Shown one piece after another: positions 37,671-50,293 of a stretch of DNA of 64,000 nucleotides (positions are counted from its first letter, which is position 1; each line of letters opens with the position of its first letter). Under the pieces are notes generated by a model. It was not told the DNA's origin. It did no database searches and saw only the letters and a program-made list of their open reading frames with translations. Both the position numbers and the translations under genes were made by a program. The DNA comes from Gordionus sp. m RMFG-2023 (lineage: Eukaryota; Nematomorpha; Gordioida; Chordodea; Parachordodidae). The stretch lies in contig NC_088778.1 of assembly GCF_954871325.1 (NCBI RefSeq), positions 30,950,730 through 31,014,729 of the forward strand. The letters run 5' to 3'.

Positions 37671-39039
37671 CTTCCTCTAGTATTCGCTTTAATCTAAGTT
37701 TTATCTCTTCCAACAAGGGAACCTTGTAGTACCACTTCGTTTTCATAGAATGTAAAATAATTATTAAAAAAATTTAAATCTAATATGATATCTCGAACAA
37801 GTAAAAATATAATGTATAGCGTTGAACGTTATTGATTTTTTAAATGTATTATATAGCGTTGTAATTTTATTTTTATATGCAAAAAAATTCGATGTTTTCA
37901 AGTGGCGGTCGTTGGCCTAGTTTGTCTTGTGCGCGTATATCGCAAAACCCAACGCAACCAGAAGTGGGGTCGTGTGCAAGAGATTCAAAAAGATCAAGCA
38001 TAGAAATAAATGGTCGAGGGGAAAATATAATAGGGTCTACCTTTCCTAGATTTTAATTACCTGACCCGACATTTCCCTAATTTTTGGGTTAAACCACCAA
38101 GTGAATTGCTTCATTGTTCCAGATCTCATTCCACCGTTAATATAAACTCTGAGACAGACAATTTTAATTATATTTTTTATCATTTTAATATAAATAAATT
38201 TATATAAACGTTTCTAAATATTCATGTTTTTTAAAACAGAATTATAAGATTTTAATTTGGTCATTGATTTATTTTAATTGCGCCTTATAAGTTTAAGGTC
38301 ATTATAAGTAACAAATTTGTTATTTAATACTAAAGGCAAAACCGGATTTCTAGGGAAGAGCAGTGTCGACATTACAGAAACTTCCTGGAGTCAACCCCCT
38401 TTTAAAAACTTTCTGCGACGATAACATATATACTGCGAGTTAATTATCCAAAATATTGAATACTCTGCTACAAACTATCAAAATATTCCCCCCATTTATT
38501 ATTATAGTTAGGGGAGACCAGGGCCAGTCGGCGCAATTTTTGTCAAAATCATCATAGCTCCGAAAATAATGATCATATAAGATCTTACAAAATACCAATA
38601 GATACCTTAAACATCTAGCTATAAATATATATTGTTATATTTTTTAAATATTTAATAATTATTTTCTAGAAAGGTTTTAGTAAAAGTCATTTTTTGAACC
38701 TAGTAGCCCCGAACCCGTGGTTAGTCGGATCATCGATGGGACTAGTCGAATCAAGTGGTTTAGTAGGCTTCTTATGGGACAAAAAAATTTTTTCGCAGAT
38801 TTTAATATATAACTATGCTACTTTATTTATATAATATTCTATTTATAATTATAACAAATAAAATAACAATCTTTTTTGACAGAGAACTACTCTACATTGA
38901 AACCAATCTTCAAAATTATGAAAACTTTTATAATCCTGTTAACATATAATACACATCTTTTATTAATGTTTATATTTATTTATAATAAATTTACTCAAAA
39001 TTTATATAATTCTATATTTAAATATATAACATCATTTGA

Positions 39040-39360
39040 TTTTATTATCAGGCTAAATATAATCTGATAACTATGTTCATGTCCAATAAAATGAATTAAT
39101 TTGAATCATGTTATATTGTCAATTAAAATAGATATATATATAAATATTTGTTTGTTAGATATAATTCATTTTAAATATATTAATATTATTATCAGGCTAA
39201 AATTTATATGCTAAAATGTTCATATCTAATAAAATGTATTAATTTGAATCATATTATATTGTCAATTAAAAAAATAAATATATATTATATTTATTTGCTA
39301 TATATAATTAATTTAAATAATTGATCTTATTATCAGGCTAAAATTTATATATGCAATATA
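39040..39360. repeat. Three ~140-base tandem repeats inside the TA element
   Basis: The word tattatcaggctaaa recurs near 39,044, 39,188 and 39,328, each followed or preceded by attaatttgaatcat and atattgtcaatta. Confidence 0.8.
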
Positions 39361-39368
39361 TATAATAT

Positions 39369-39725
39369 CTGTGACAATATATAATATATATTTACAATAT
39401 GTATATGAAGATTTTAGTTTGCAAGATATTTATATAGGTCTGCTATTATATTAAAATTGAAATGTTTTATGAAAAATCAATCACATTAATAAATATAATA
39501 ATTATTATTTAATATATTACATTTATAAAATATTATATTATGATTATCTGTACAATATATAATATATTATCACAATATGTATATGAAGATTTTAGTTTGC
39601 AAGATATTTATTTAGGTCTGATATCATATTAAAATTGAAATGTATTATGAAAAATCAATCACATTAATAAATTTATATAATAATTATTATTTAATATATT
39701 ACATTTATAAAATATTATATTTTAA
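39369..39725. repeat. Two ~178-base tandem repeats inside the TA element
   Basis: Units 39,369-39,547 and 39,548-39,725 share aatatgtatatgaagatttt and ttatgaaaaatcaatcacat with few differences. Confidence 0.9.
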
Positions 39726-40839
39726 CCTGTAATAAATGGTATTTTTCTTAATGAGATATCATTTTCATACAGTTTTATAGTTTCTTCATAATTTTTTTTA
39801 ATAAAAATTTTACTATTTTGAATTTTGCATATATATTTGGGTACCATAATAATATAATAAAAATTGACTGATTGCGCTGACTAGCCACGATTCAACTAAC
39901 CTCAATGGTGGTAATATTACTAATTTGATCTTAACATATATTTAAGCATTATTTATCAATCTAAAACTTTCTCAAATATTAAAATAGATATTTAACTTTC
40001 ATATAATGTTTATTTTGTCATGTTTAAACTTTTAATTTTTTAATACAACCTAATAATATAAAGTGAAAATATTGTAATTTTTATATCAAAAACATGTCAT
40101 AACGGATAAAAATTTAAATAGCTAAATATTATAAATTATTTTTATCCCCAAATATGGATATTATAGAATTCTATTTTAGAACTAAATATCAATTTTTAAT
40201 CTTTACTGGTTTTAAAATAAAATCCTTTGAACCGACAAGCCCCTTGCGCCGACTAGCCCTGGTCTCCCCTATTGCATGAATTTAAGTTTGCTGATAGAAT
40301 GAATATTATAAAATTGATCTATAATTAAAGTATTAAATATATTTTTATAGCAATAAACTTTACCATATTTTACCTAAAAATATAATTTCCCACCCATTAT
40401 TCCGCTTACTCCCTTAGATGCCTACATACCTCAGTCTACTCAGGTTAAAAAATTTGTAAGCAAATTTATGTAGATATTGGAGAAGGAGACTAGTGGGCCA
40501 AAGTTTAAAAAAATGTTTTAATTTGAATACATTCATTCTATAGCCTTTTTCTGATTCGTTTGTAAGTTCTTCACTTTAAAAATGATATCTTTGGAATACA
40601 CAGCTTAGAATAAGTAATGAAGTCATAATATTCATATAATATAAACATAGTAAAATATAAACGATTGATTTAGATAATATTTTATTTTAAATATTACGAA
40701 CATACTATATTAAATATAAATATTATATATAACTAACATTACATTATAATATATAAAACAATTGAATATGATTTTTTTAATAATAGAACTTGTTAAGAAA
40801 AAAAAAATTATTGAGGTTAGGAAGGATAATCTTGTGGGA

Positions 40840-42740
40840 TGAGACTGCCTATGAAGCTAATATAATTAGCCTTGTGTATTGCGATGGCGAGCCTTTGCCT
40901 TAAGAAGAAGCCCTCGCGGGGTTCACCGGTTAGTTGACGAATATGGGAGCCGAGTTCCTTGAAAAAAGATAAGGCATATTTCCCAAAAGTAGTAAGGGTA
41001 GTGGAAATAATGGGGATGAAAATATATTCTTGAGAGATTTCGGAATATTTCGCTATTTAGAGTGTCTCCTTTTTCTCGAGTATATTGACTGTTTGATTTG
41101 ATGGAGCGAGTGGATCAATGCAAGAGTAGTCCCAGACCAGGAATTGACCGCGCTTCCAAGGAATTTGCGAAATACCGTCAGGCCGTTTCCCATCATATCT
41201 GAAAAGACCGGATGGTTCAAGAGTGGAGGGGATTTGAGTGGATCTAAGAGCTCTAAGAATGATAGAATTGCATAGATTATGTCTTACAATTCGTCCTTTA
41301 CATGAGTGACAAAGACTATGTCTTCCATTGCCCAAAACTGCAGAGCCGCAACCTGAACATTTGTGGGGTTGGGTAATAAGGAAATTTAATCGGATCCGAT
41401 TGCGTGTGTGAGCTCGTTTTTATTTAGTTCTAATTGCAGATTTACTGACGGAATGGCCTTGAGAAACTCATGGCCTGAACCATTAAGCGAGAAGAGAATA
41501 AGGGACGGTCAGATAATTGCATTCTAGAAAGGAGTGATTCAACGCAGAGTGCAATAATAGGCCTATCCCAGTCCTTCTGCTTATTAGATTCAGGAAGAGG
41601 GTGATCCGCAGAAATTCGTGTCCTCCATTCGATGATTGCATCATTAAAAGAAGAGTCGGGTTTTAAAGAATTGGGATTTATTATGTTTTTAGTTAGTAGG
41701 CAACTGGATATAAAGGCCGTTAAGGCGAGATCGGATGGAGATCTGAGGCCCAGACCTCCCATCTTTGTGGGTAAGGAAGCTTGTGTCCGAGTAATTTCAT
41801 CGAATTTAAGATTTAGAATGTTTTCGATAAGGATTTTGATCCCATTATCATACTCCAAGTGGAATGGGGAATTTAAATATGGCAGTTGAGCGAAGTGCGT
41901 AAAGAATACGGGGAATATTGAAAATAAATTTCACGAGGAATAAGGCTTTATGAGAAAGAAGAAGGGAAAATAAATCTGCCAGCTCTCATAAAGTATCCAA
42001 AGTGGACTGAAGAAAGAAAGAAATAGCAGAGTTACCACCAACAGGGGCTCCCAGATGATAAAGACCATCAAGAGTTTGAATTTGTTAATATTAGGTTCGA
42101 TTATATTGATAGGGATAAATTCTGATTTCTCTGGATTAATGGAGAGTCCTATAGCTTATCCGCCTCCTTAATGATATTCACGGCTTTATTGACTTCAACA
42201 TTGGATCCTCCAAGGATACCATCATCAATTTACCAGGAGTGCAAGGATAATGAGCAGACCGAATTAATGGATTAAATGATGTCATTAATACCTAAACAAA
42301 AGAATAAGGAACCTAGGGGGTCTCCCTGCTGAATGCCCTCGACGGAAGGAATTTTTAAGGTATCAAACAGAAGAGTGGAGGGATGTTGATAACACGAATA
42401 AACTGGGAAAAAGATTACTTGAGGAACTCAAAAAGGAGTTCCGGGAGAGTGTGTTGTAGGCATTAGAGAAGTCAATTTATATCAAGGATTTATTAGAAGG
42501 TAAATTTTCAAGATATAATCTGGACAAATGTACAACAGCTTCACAGCCACCGGGGATTCCAACACCAAGTTGGAAGGGGCTTAGGAGACGTGAACTTAAT
42601 TCGAGATGATATCATCTTGGCTACTAATCGACGAAAGGTAGAACCAATGGCGATGGGTCTGATATCATTATTAGGTTTTTGAAGTGCAATTAGCCTGGCA
42701 CCAAAGAGGATAGGTGAAACGAAATTTGGAACCTCACTAA
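40840..42740 (-). pseudogene. YLDDG-type non-LTR retroelement, copy 2 (5'-truncated)
   Basis: Minus strand. The RT begins mid-domain (LFGARLIALQKPNNDIRPIA, about 42,705), followed by GIPGGCEAVVHLSR in a shifted frame and remnants of the GDPLG and DDG motifs. 41,858-41,442 is open with LPTKMGGLGLRSPSDLALTA. The C-terminal block includes CGSAVLGNGRHSLCHSCKGR (about 41,355), RHNLCNSIILRALRST, then DGKRPDGISQIPWKRGQFLV with WDYSC: a Cys/His module followed by a nuclease-like D-x-PW-G-(K/Q)...WD pattern. The far C-terminus keeps EISQEYIFIPII and FLRQRLAIAIH before about 40,890. Much less AT-rich than its surroundings, which suggests a younger or differently biased insertion. Confidence 0.75.
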
Positions 42741-43107
42741 AAATATTAAATATTTGAGTGAATATTTTTTTAAATTTAAATATAAAAAAAAGAAGAGATT
42801 ATCCATAGTTGAAACCCAGTCTATAGCTTGTTGTAAGTCAACAAAATAAGAATTCCCTAGATTAAAAAAATAACGTTTTTACCCATCAAACATAATCATA
42901 AATTATATTACCAGTATACTTGAAGGCATTATATAAAGGAAATTTTAGTGATTAAAATAAAAGTTTATTGTAAAATAATTATTATTTCTAAGACTTTTTA
43001 TCACTAAAACTTTATATACACCTTTCGCAAATTGTTCAATAATTGGAATATATCGCATTGGAATCAATTTGTGTAATATGATATCTTTCTTTAATATATT
43101 TTTCAAA
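42725..43107 (-). pseudogene. Gene X 5' fragment in direct orientation
   Basis: Matches 8,120-8,490 directly: the small exon (gactgggtttcaactatgg) has an internal deletion, and the upstream piece reads IIEQFAKGVYKVL near 43,050-43,015. It abuts the right arm's inverted gene X copy at 43,107, so two gene X 5' ends face each other. Confidence 0.6.
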
Positions 43108-43328
43108 TTAAAATAAAATGGCACAAAATGATGTTTCCAACAAAATTATATTCGAATTCTTAACCTTGATATTTTTACTACAAAAATTGTACTATGGGAA
43201 CATATCGTATTACACAACATAGTTACAATAATAAATACCAAGGCCAATTTATCTAATATTTTTTTTAATGTATTTTCAATGTTAAAATTAGATGTTTTAT
43301 TTTAATCACTAAATTTCTTTTATATAAT

Positions 43329-43660
43329 GTCTTCAAGTATATTGGTAATAAAATTTATGATTACGTTTGGTGGGTAAAAACATTTTTTTTTTTAAATCTA
43401 GGGAATTCTTATTTTGTTGACTTTTGCGACCAAATATGGACTGGGTTTCAACTATGGTAATAATTTCTTTATATTTTATGTGTTTAAATTTACAAAATTT
43501 ATATTCACTCAAATATTTAATAATCTTTAGTATAATTTTTATTAAACTTATAAAACTTAAAGTAGATCAGATTAAAATTAACCTTTATAATCAATTATGG
43601 TTTTCCCCCATAATATTTTATTCATTAAGTTTAGGGTTTTAGAGAATTTTTTTTAAAATT

Positions 43661-43702
<42 letters not shown>

Positions 43703-45183
43703 TTCCTTCCTTCCTTCCTTCCTTCCTTCCTTCCTTCCTTCCTTCCTTCCTTCCTTCCTTCCTTCCTTCCTTCCTTCCTTCCTTCCTTCCTTCCTTCCTT
43801 CCTTCCTTCCTTCCTTCCTTCCTTCCTTCCTTCCTTCCTTCCTTCCTTCCTTCCTTCCTTCCTTCCTTCCTTCCTTCCTTCCTTCCTTCCTTCCTTCCTT
43901 CCTTCCTTCCTTCCTTCCTTCCTTCCTTCCTTCCTTCCTTCCTTCCTTCCTTCCTTCCTTCCTTCCTTCCTTCCTTCCTTCCTTCCTTCCTTCCTTCCTT
44001 CCTTCCTTCCTTCCTTCCTTCCTTCCTTCCTTCCTTCCTTCCTTCCTTCCTTCCTTCCTTCCTTCCTTCCTTCCTTCCTTCCTTCCTTCCTTCCTTCCTT
44101 CCTTCCTTCCTTCCTTCCTTCCTTCCTTCCTTCCTTCCTTCCTTCCTTCCTTCCTTCCTTCCTTCCTTCCTTCCTTCCTTCCTTCCTTCCTTCCTTCCTT
44201 CCTTCCTTCCTTCCTTCCTTCCTTCCTTCCTTCCTTCCTTCCTTCCTTCCTTCCTTCCTTCCTTCCTTCCTTCCTTCCTTCCTTTTCCTTCCTTCCTAAG
44301 CATAAATAATTACTGTATTAATGCCAATTAGATGGGATTAAAAGTATACGATTTATTTTGACCAATTTATGCACAATAAAAGTGAAAGACCAATATTGAA
44401 AAAAAATATACAGGTGCACTCACTTTGGGTCGAAAACTATTACAAAATTGCCTATTAAACGGCGGATTAAGTAATCTATTTCTAAGTGAAGAAAGATCTC
44501 AATCTTCTACTCCACAAAAATTCGTAGGAAGTAAAAAAAAAATTAAAATATTTTATATCATGTTTTATAAAAAAAAAAATTTAAATGTTCACCTGATCCA
44601 AAAAAATGTCGTTGGGAAAAGGAAATCCTATTTTTTTTTATTGAGAAGAGGAAAAAATAAAATTTACCAATAAAAAAAATGGGGATATTTTTTTTTTGAT
44701 CTTTTGACGTCTACTATATATCGAAAATTTTAATATAATATTTTTATAATAATGTAAAAAATAAAAAATCGCTAAAGTGATTGGTACTGGCATTACATTT
44801 TTCGCGGTTAGAAAGCTTGCTATGGCATCCTTGTGTAATTTTGAAATACTATTTAATATACCGTCGTTATATGTGATAGGTAAATAAATAAATAAATATA
44901 TATTCTTCAAAATTTACTTATTATAATATATAATGTTAATATATTTTGCAGGTGCAATGGTTAATGACATAGTGGTAGTTAGTACCGCCAATCCAGCAAT
45001 CGAATACAATTTGAATAATTTAAGGGTGGCTGTACGTCGATAACTTCCTGATTTTGGAGTTTATAGATCCTTTAGATTTTATGTTAGAAATCCAGGGGCA
45101 TCGGCAATTCTTAATGTAGCATTTCGGGTTTATTATTTATCTATTAAAACATGTATACCGCAATCAAATTTTTTTTTATTTTA
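43329..45183 (+). pseudogene. Gene X, right-arm copy (one nonsense codon)
   Basis: Plus-strand exons: about 43,329-43,373, 43,402-43,456 (55 nt), 44,414-44,530 (117 nt, one extra codon), 44,778-44,879 (102 nt) and 44,952-45,183. Borders are GT...AG and phases match the left-arm copy. The frame is kept except for a TAA after VAVRR in the last exon, where the other copies have GAA. The first intron is 28 bases and the third (43,457-44,413) holds the giant TTCC array. Otherwise as for the left-arm copy: hydrophobic ILILLTFAT-like segment, GRKLLQNC, FFAVRKLAMASLCNF, FRFYVRNPGASAILNVAF. Confidence 0.5.
43662..44298. repeat. (TTTC)n-(TTCC)n compound microsatellite, right arm
   Basis: About ten TTTC units and then about 146 nearly perfect TTCC units, interrupted once near 44,283. 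Inverted counterpart of 29,355-29,719. Confidence 0.97.
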
Positions 45184-45189
45184 AAACGG

Positions 45190-46084
45190 ATAGAATTTAT
45201 TATACTTTGGTGATAAATATATCTCTATGTATAATATTTAAGAAAATTTGCGATTTTTAAACCATAAATTTTTTTCTTAAAATTTTAATAATTCAATTTA
45301 TTTCTTATTTTCCTAAATTTAAATATATAAATTTTGTTATTACCTCAATAAAATATTAATTTTTAGGCTTTATGAATCAATTAGCATGGGCGTGAAAATT
45401 GATTCATCGTCAATTAATATAATCCGAATTTTGAAAATGAGAAATTATGGAGGATAATAAGAAAAGAAATATATGTCTCGGAATCTTTTGGTTAAAAAAA
45501 TTTTTTTGAAAAAATTTACTATTGGAAAAAATTTTTCAGCCTACAGGATACATTTATATGTGAGGTGTTTTAAAGCCTTGCTCCCCACATCCAACTTTGG
45601 GTGAAACTCTTTTCGTTTCCCCCCCCCCCCCCACTGGCCTATGGCTGGTTTTTATAAATAATTCATCTAAGAGTTATGCCTTATTTAATTCGAAATTATT
45701 GTATAAACCAGATAATAATTGTTAGTAAGATTTCTTAATAACTTACATTTTATATATGTGTAAATAGAAATTCTCCCAGAGAAAAGTAAAAAAATTTTCC
45801 ATCTTGTCAACAAAGAAACTGAACCGCATAAGATGTGATAAAATAATACTTTCTTCGGAGAGTTTATATTATTTTTTTAAAAACATAATTACATATTTTA
45901 TACATATCATTCTTCATTATTTTTTTATTTATTTATTTATAGTTTCTGAGTGATTAGTTTTTTTTTGTTTTATGAACATTGGAGAGATAATTATTTAAAT
46001 CATATATTAATATATACTTTTTTTTTCTTCTAATTTTATATTTTTTTTTAGTAATCTTTTATTGTCAATTTAATCTCCTGCTCA
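45190..46084. other. Arm DNA without recognised gene
   Basis: Inverted match of 27,340-28,300. Includes a C-run at 45,619-45,632. No coding region. Confidence 0.5.
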
Positions 46085-46312
46085 AATGTTGTTAAACAGG
46101 AACTGATTTTTTAAAGACGGACTAAAACTCAGTCTTTTTACCCAGAAAAAAATATTATGCAAGCCTTAAGAATCAGCTCAAGTATGGTACAAAGGTTTGA
46201 TCATCTACTAACGAAATCTCGAGTCTTGGTCAATATATTTCTTATTATATTCGTCGTTTTTAACAATCGGCAAAAATCGAGCCGCTTAGAAAACTACTAT
46301 TGTCAATCCAAC
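46085..46312. mobile_element. MITE of the GTGTTGTTAAACGG family
   Basis: Inverted partner of 27,108-27,331; ends tgttgttaaacaggaactg and gagccgcttagaaaactac. Confidence 0.7.
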
Positions 46313-46639
46313 TCACTAAGCATCCATCGCTCCCTTGGAGATGGTCCCAAATCTTTTTTTTTAGTCACTACATCCTTTTAAGTTAAGTTGTATAATCATG
46401 TTCAATCATGCAAGGTTTATATGATTAAATAATTAGGTTTAAATTGCTGTAATCCTTAAAGCCCTCTTCCAAAAATTTATTTTTAATTCCTGATTAATCA
46501 TTATACCCTATAAAACATATTATGAACAAGTTGTTTAAGAAAAAAAATTTATATATTTTTATAAATACTTTAAAAATATTTAAAACCCCCAAAAAAACTT
46601 TTTTAATTTTTTTTTCTCTAAAACCTTGGAAACCGGAGC

Positions 46640-48310
46640 CTTTTTAAGTTTGAATAGCTGAACCTTCACTGAAACCTAAAATTTTTAATATTTTTACATC
46701 TGAACCATAAACGAACAAGGAACTTTATGGATATAAGGTTCTGAGCTATAAATCTAATAACATAGAAATTTCTTTATTTCCTACTCACTTTTACCCTTGG
46801 ACATTTTTTTTTAAATATCTTCCAACGTTAATATCGGTAACTTACATATTTGTATATTTATTCCCTTAGGTTAAATTTTCCCAATATATTTTTTATAAAC
46901 CCCATAATTCTTATTTTCATTTTCGTCCAAGTTTTATTTCCATTTTATTATTATCATTTACTGTATTTTCATATATAATTTGATTCATTTGTTCCAAAGG
47001 ATTCTTTGATGTAACAACTAACAATTTTTATTTCTCTATCATACAGTCATCCTTCTGTACAATCTTTTGCATAACAAGTTATTTTTTCCATATTATTTCT
47101 TTCATATGTACTTTTCCGCTCTTTTTTTTCATATTCCACAGTTGGAAATTATTTGGTATCCATGTTCATTTTTATAACATTTATCTTGAGTGTGTCAAAT
47201 TCCACCATCTTACGAAACCACAATTTTTTGCATTTTTTTAATCCAACAGCTTATATGCCGGAACATAACACTCTTCTGCATTATGCCCTTTATTTCCACA
47301 CCTTTTACATACTTTCAGTAACATTCTTTGGTTTTTTTTTTCAGACCAAATCTTCAACATGTGAAACACTTCCATTCGATTTTGACTTATTTCTTCCTTA
47401 TAGTCTCTATGCTTATATGGCCATAAATCCCACATGTAAAACATGTTCCATTTGTTCCCGTTCCAATTTGACAACCCTTTCTAATTTCCCCCTTTTCTCC
47501 ATGATTTTTTAATTATTTACGTTACATCTTTGATTTGCCTCGTGCAATTTTCTATTTTCCCGTTCCATTTCTTCAACTTTTTTAACCATTTCCCTTTTTT
47601 TCCTTCTTTTTTTTTGTTTTTTCTTTCTAAAATTTGACTTTCAATTTTCTTTTTCTTACTCTGGTTCAATTTCTATTTCCTCCATTACTATACCTTATAT
47701 CATATTTATTATTTCAATTTCATTATTTTCAAATCCCATATTTTTATTTCCCTTTTCAATACACCTTTCACTTTTTCAGAATCAATATCTGGTTTATTAA
47801 TGTTAATTCCAAATTTTCTCTTTTTAGAATAAAAATGTCTGTTTTTAATATTCCTTTATTTTCTTTCATCCTTTTTCACAATACCCATTTCATTAAATAA
47901 TTACTATATTTCTTTTTAAAATTTTTACCAATTTTTTCATTTTTCCATTTCCATTTGTTTAAATATTCTTATTTTATTTATATCCATATTTTCCATTCTT
48001 TATGTTATACCAAAAAAATATGCTATAAACTATATTATTAAGATTATCGTTATTCCACACAGTAAGCACACCTATTTGAGAAACATTTTTTTAATTTCAT
48101 AATAGTTATATGTTTTTATACTTTTTCTATTATAAGCATTTCGAAATACCCTTATTTTCATCTAAAGATTTTTAAAATTAAGAAACAATTTTTTACCTTT
48201 GATTTCGAATTTCCTTCTTATTTTCTTGCCCATGATCGTAAATTATTTTTAGTTAGTTTTTATCCGTTTTGCCGCAACAAGATTTTCTTCCGAGAACGCC
48301 ACTAGTTTTA
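46640..48310 (-). pseudogene. Gag-like zinc-knuckle relic and small two-exon ORF, right arm
   Basis: Inverted partner of 25,100-26,760. The small ORF starts at about 48,236 (MGKKIRRKFEIK). The best-kept knuckle is CKRCGNKGHNAEEC at about 47,300-47,260. Further C-x2-C scraps and the LLD-like segment are present, all broken. The fact that both arms are broken at mostly the same places suggests decay before duplication, but alignment is needed. Confidence 0.6.
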
Positions 48311-48451
48311 GGCCTTTATATAAAAACTTATCTTATTAGACAATTTTCACTTTTTGAATTTTTATTTTTCTTTTCTAAATATTTTCAATAATATTTTAAT
48401 ATTATTATTTTTTTAAAAAACAAAAAGAAGATAATATTGAATTTAACATAG

Positions 48452-48664
48452 TGTTGTTAAACTGCTCAATTTGAGCTGATTTTTTTAAAACGACTAATTC
48501 AATATTTTATCCAGAAAAATATTCTAAAGATTTTGCTTTTAGATGGCACATGGAATTGAACATCTATTGGCGAAATCTCAACGCTTAGTCAATATTTTCC
48601 TGGCTATAATGTTGAGTTAGCCCTTTTTAAAAATCGGCTTAAATAGAGCCGTTTAACAACACTA
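48452..48664. mobile_element. MITE of the GTGTTGTTAAACGG family
   Basis: Complete inverted partner of 24,768-24,975: starts tagtgttgttaaactgctc, ends gagccgtttaacaacacta. Confidence 0.8.
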
Positions 48665-49548
48665 ACTTTAACATAAAACATATATAAAAAAATAAAAAAA
48701 TAATATATTATAATAATACAGCAGAATGTAAATTCGAAATATGACATTTTTTAAAAATTTTGCCTCCTAATCTCCTTCCCCAATGTCTACATAAGGGGGG
48801 GGGCATTTTTTATTACATATTTCTTAAGGGGGTAGGTTATCTGGGGGTAGCCATCTGAGAGGGTAGGTGGATTAATTGGGGGAGAATTATATTTTTAGAT
48901 AAAATAGGGTGGTAAAATAGATTGCTGTACAAATTTATTTAATACCTTAATTATAGATCAATTTAATATACATATATAGATTGCTAATATATTGCGTATT
49001 TACAATCATAGTCATTGAGTAATTTTACAAAAATAAACATTTCTGTATAATTTCATGCGATATTTTTTAAATATAAATTAAAATGGGGTAGGAATTCAAT
49101 CAACAAACTTAAATGCCAAGCAATACATTATAATAAGAAATCGTCAATATTTTAATACTTTGTAGCAGATTATTTATAATTTAGTATATTATTTGTAAAA
49201 TATATGTAAGAATCCCAAATATAATTAAAAACTCGTAATATATGTATGTTGTCGCCCCCGAATGCTTTTAAAGAAGGGGTTGACTCCATTAATTTTCTGT
49301 CATGTCGACACTGCCCTTCCCTAGCATTCCGGTCTTTCCTTTAGTATTAAATAAATTTGTTACTTAGAATGGCTTTATACTTCTAAGAGGCAATTATATA
49401 AATCAATGACCAACTAAAATTTTTATATATAATTCTAGTTTAAAAACAGGAATATTAAGACAAAATATTTATATATATTTATTTATTTAAAATTATAAAA
49501 AATTTTTTTAATAAAGTTGTCAATTTCTTATTATTTTTATATTTATAG

Positions 49549-50293
49549 ACCATAATGGGTGATCCTATATGTGTCTGTCAATTTACAATTTTTAATGTAA
49601 ATCAAATGGTACCTGTAATTCGAGATAGCGACCCAGAACTAATACTAGTTCTAATTCTACCATAACGACAACTAATGTTACTCCTAATACTACTAATGGT
49701 ACCACAGCGACAAATAATGTTACTTCTACTGCCATCACCAATTTTACGATAAGTATTACAACCCCGAATAGAACTATAACCCCAACAACTACTAGAACCC
49801 TAAGAACTAGAAGAACACCTGATACTGAAACCTCAAGAACTGGACGTACATCGGATACTGAAACACCAAGAACTGGACGAACACCGGATATTGAAACCCC
49901 AAGAACTAGACGAACACTGGATACTGAAACCCCAAGAACTGGACGAACACCGGATACTGAAACCCCAAGAACTGGACGAACATCGGATACTGAAACCCCA
50001 AGAACTGGACGAACACCGAAAACTAACAGAACTCCAAGAACTTCTAAACGATTCAGAACAACTAAATCGAGAAATATTAGGACAACAAAAATATGGAAGC
50101 CAAAAACTACAAAACCGAAAATTACTAGAACTCCCAAAACTACTGAAACACCTATACAAGATCCCCTATAACCACTAGAAAATCTATCACTAGTAAACAT
50201 ACAACTACTAGAACACCCAAAACTACTAGAGCCCTAAAAACTATTAGAAAACGAACAACTACTTGTACCTTCACAACTACTACCAACGACTAA
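49549..50293 (+). pseudogene. Threonine-rich repeat exon, paralog 3 (frameshifted)
   Basis: Acceptor atttatag at 49,541-49,548, then the same GDPICVCQFTIF start. A frameshift near 49,620 diverts the frame; the repeat array resumes in the other frame with RTPDTETPRTG units and the exon ends with TTTTND before TAA at 50,291. Otherwise as paralog 2. Disabled. Confidence 0.6.
49800..50020. repeat. 33-base minisatellite, right arm
   Basis: About six copies of the unit containing ccccaagaactggacgaaca; one copy fewer than the left arm by eye. Confidence 0.85.

Larger units (their letters stand above)
38511..40269. mobile_element. 1.76-kb non-autonomous TIR transposon with TA duplication
   Basis: Inverted termini of 26 bases: GGGGAGACCAGGGCCAGTCG at 38,511, continuing gcgcaa, and the inverted partner at 40,244-40,269 with one mismatch. 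TA on both sides (38,509-38,510 and 40,270-40,271), and the empty site is known from the duplicon copy at 4,560. No transposase; ORF 38,876-39,067 has no motif. Secondary copies of the terminal word (ggttagtcgg, gggactagtcg) occur near 38,720-38,750 and ctgactagccacg near 39,880. TA duplication points to a Tc1/mariner-related or similar mobiliser; the superfamily is not certain. Confidence 0.88.
38150..40690. repeat. Duplicon fragment split by a transposon
   Basis: 38,150-38,508 and 40,272-40,690 together match 4,235-5,000 (for example cttcctggagtcaaccccc and gggccaaagtttaaaaaaat). The two halves are separated by the element at 38,511-40,269. Confidence 0.8.

Noticed and set aside
37474-37746. 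Proline-rich minus-strand ORF (NPYPNP-like repeats)
   Set aside because: Translation of the telomere-like repeat; no sign of splicing or paralogs.
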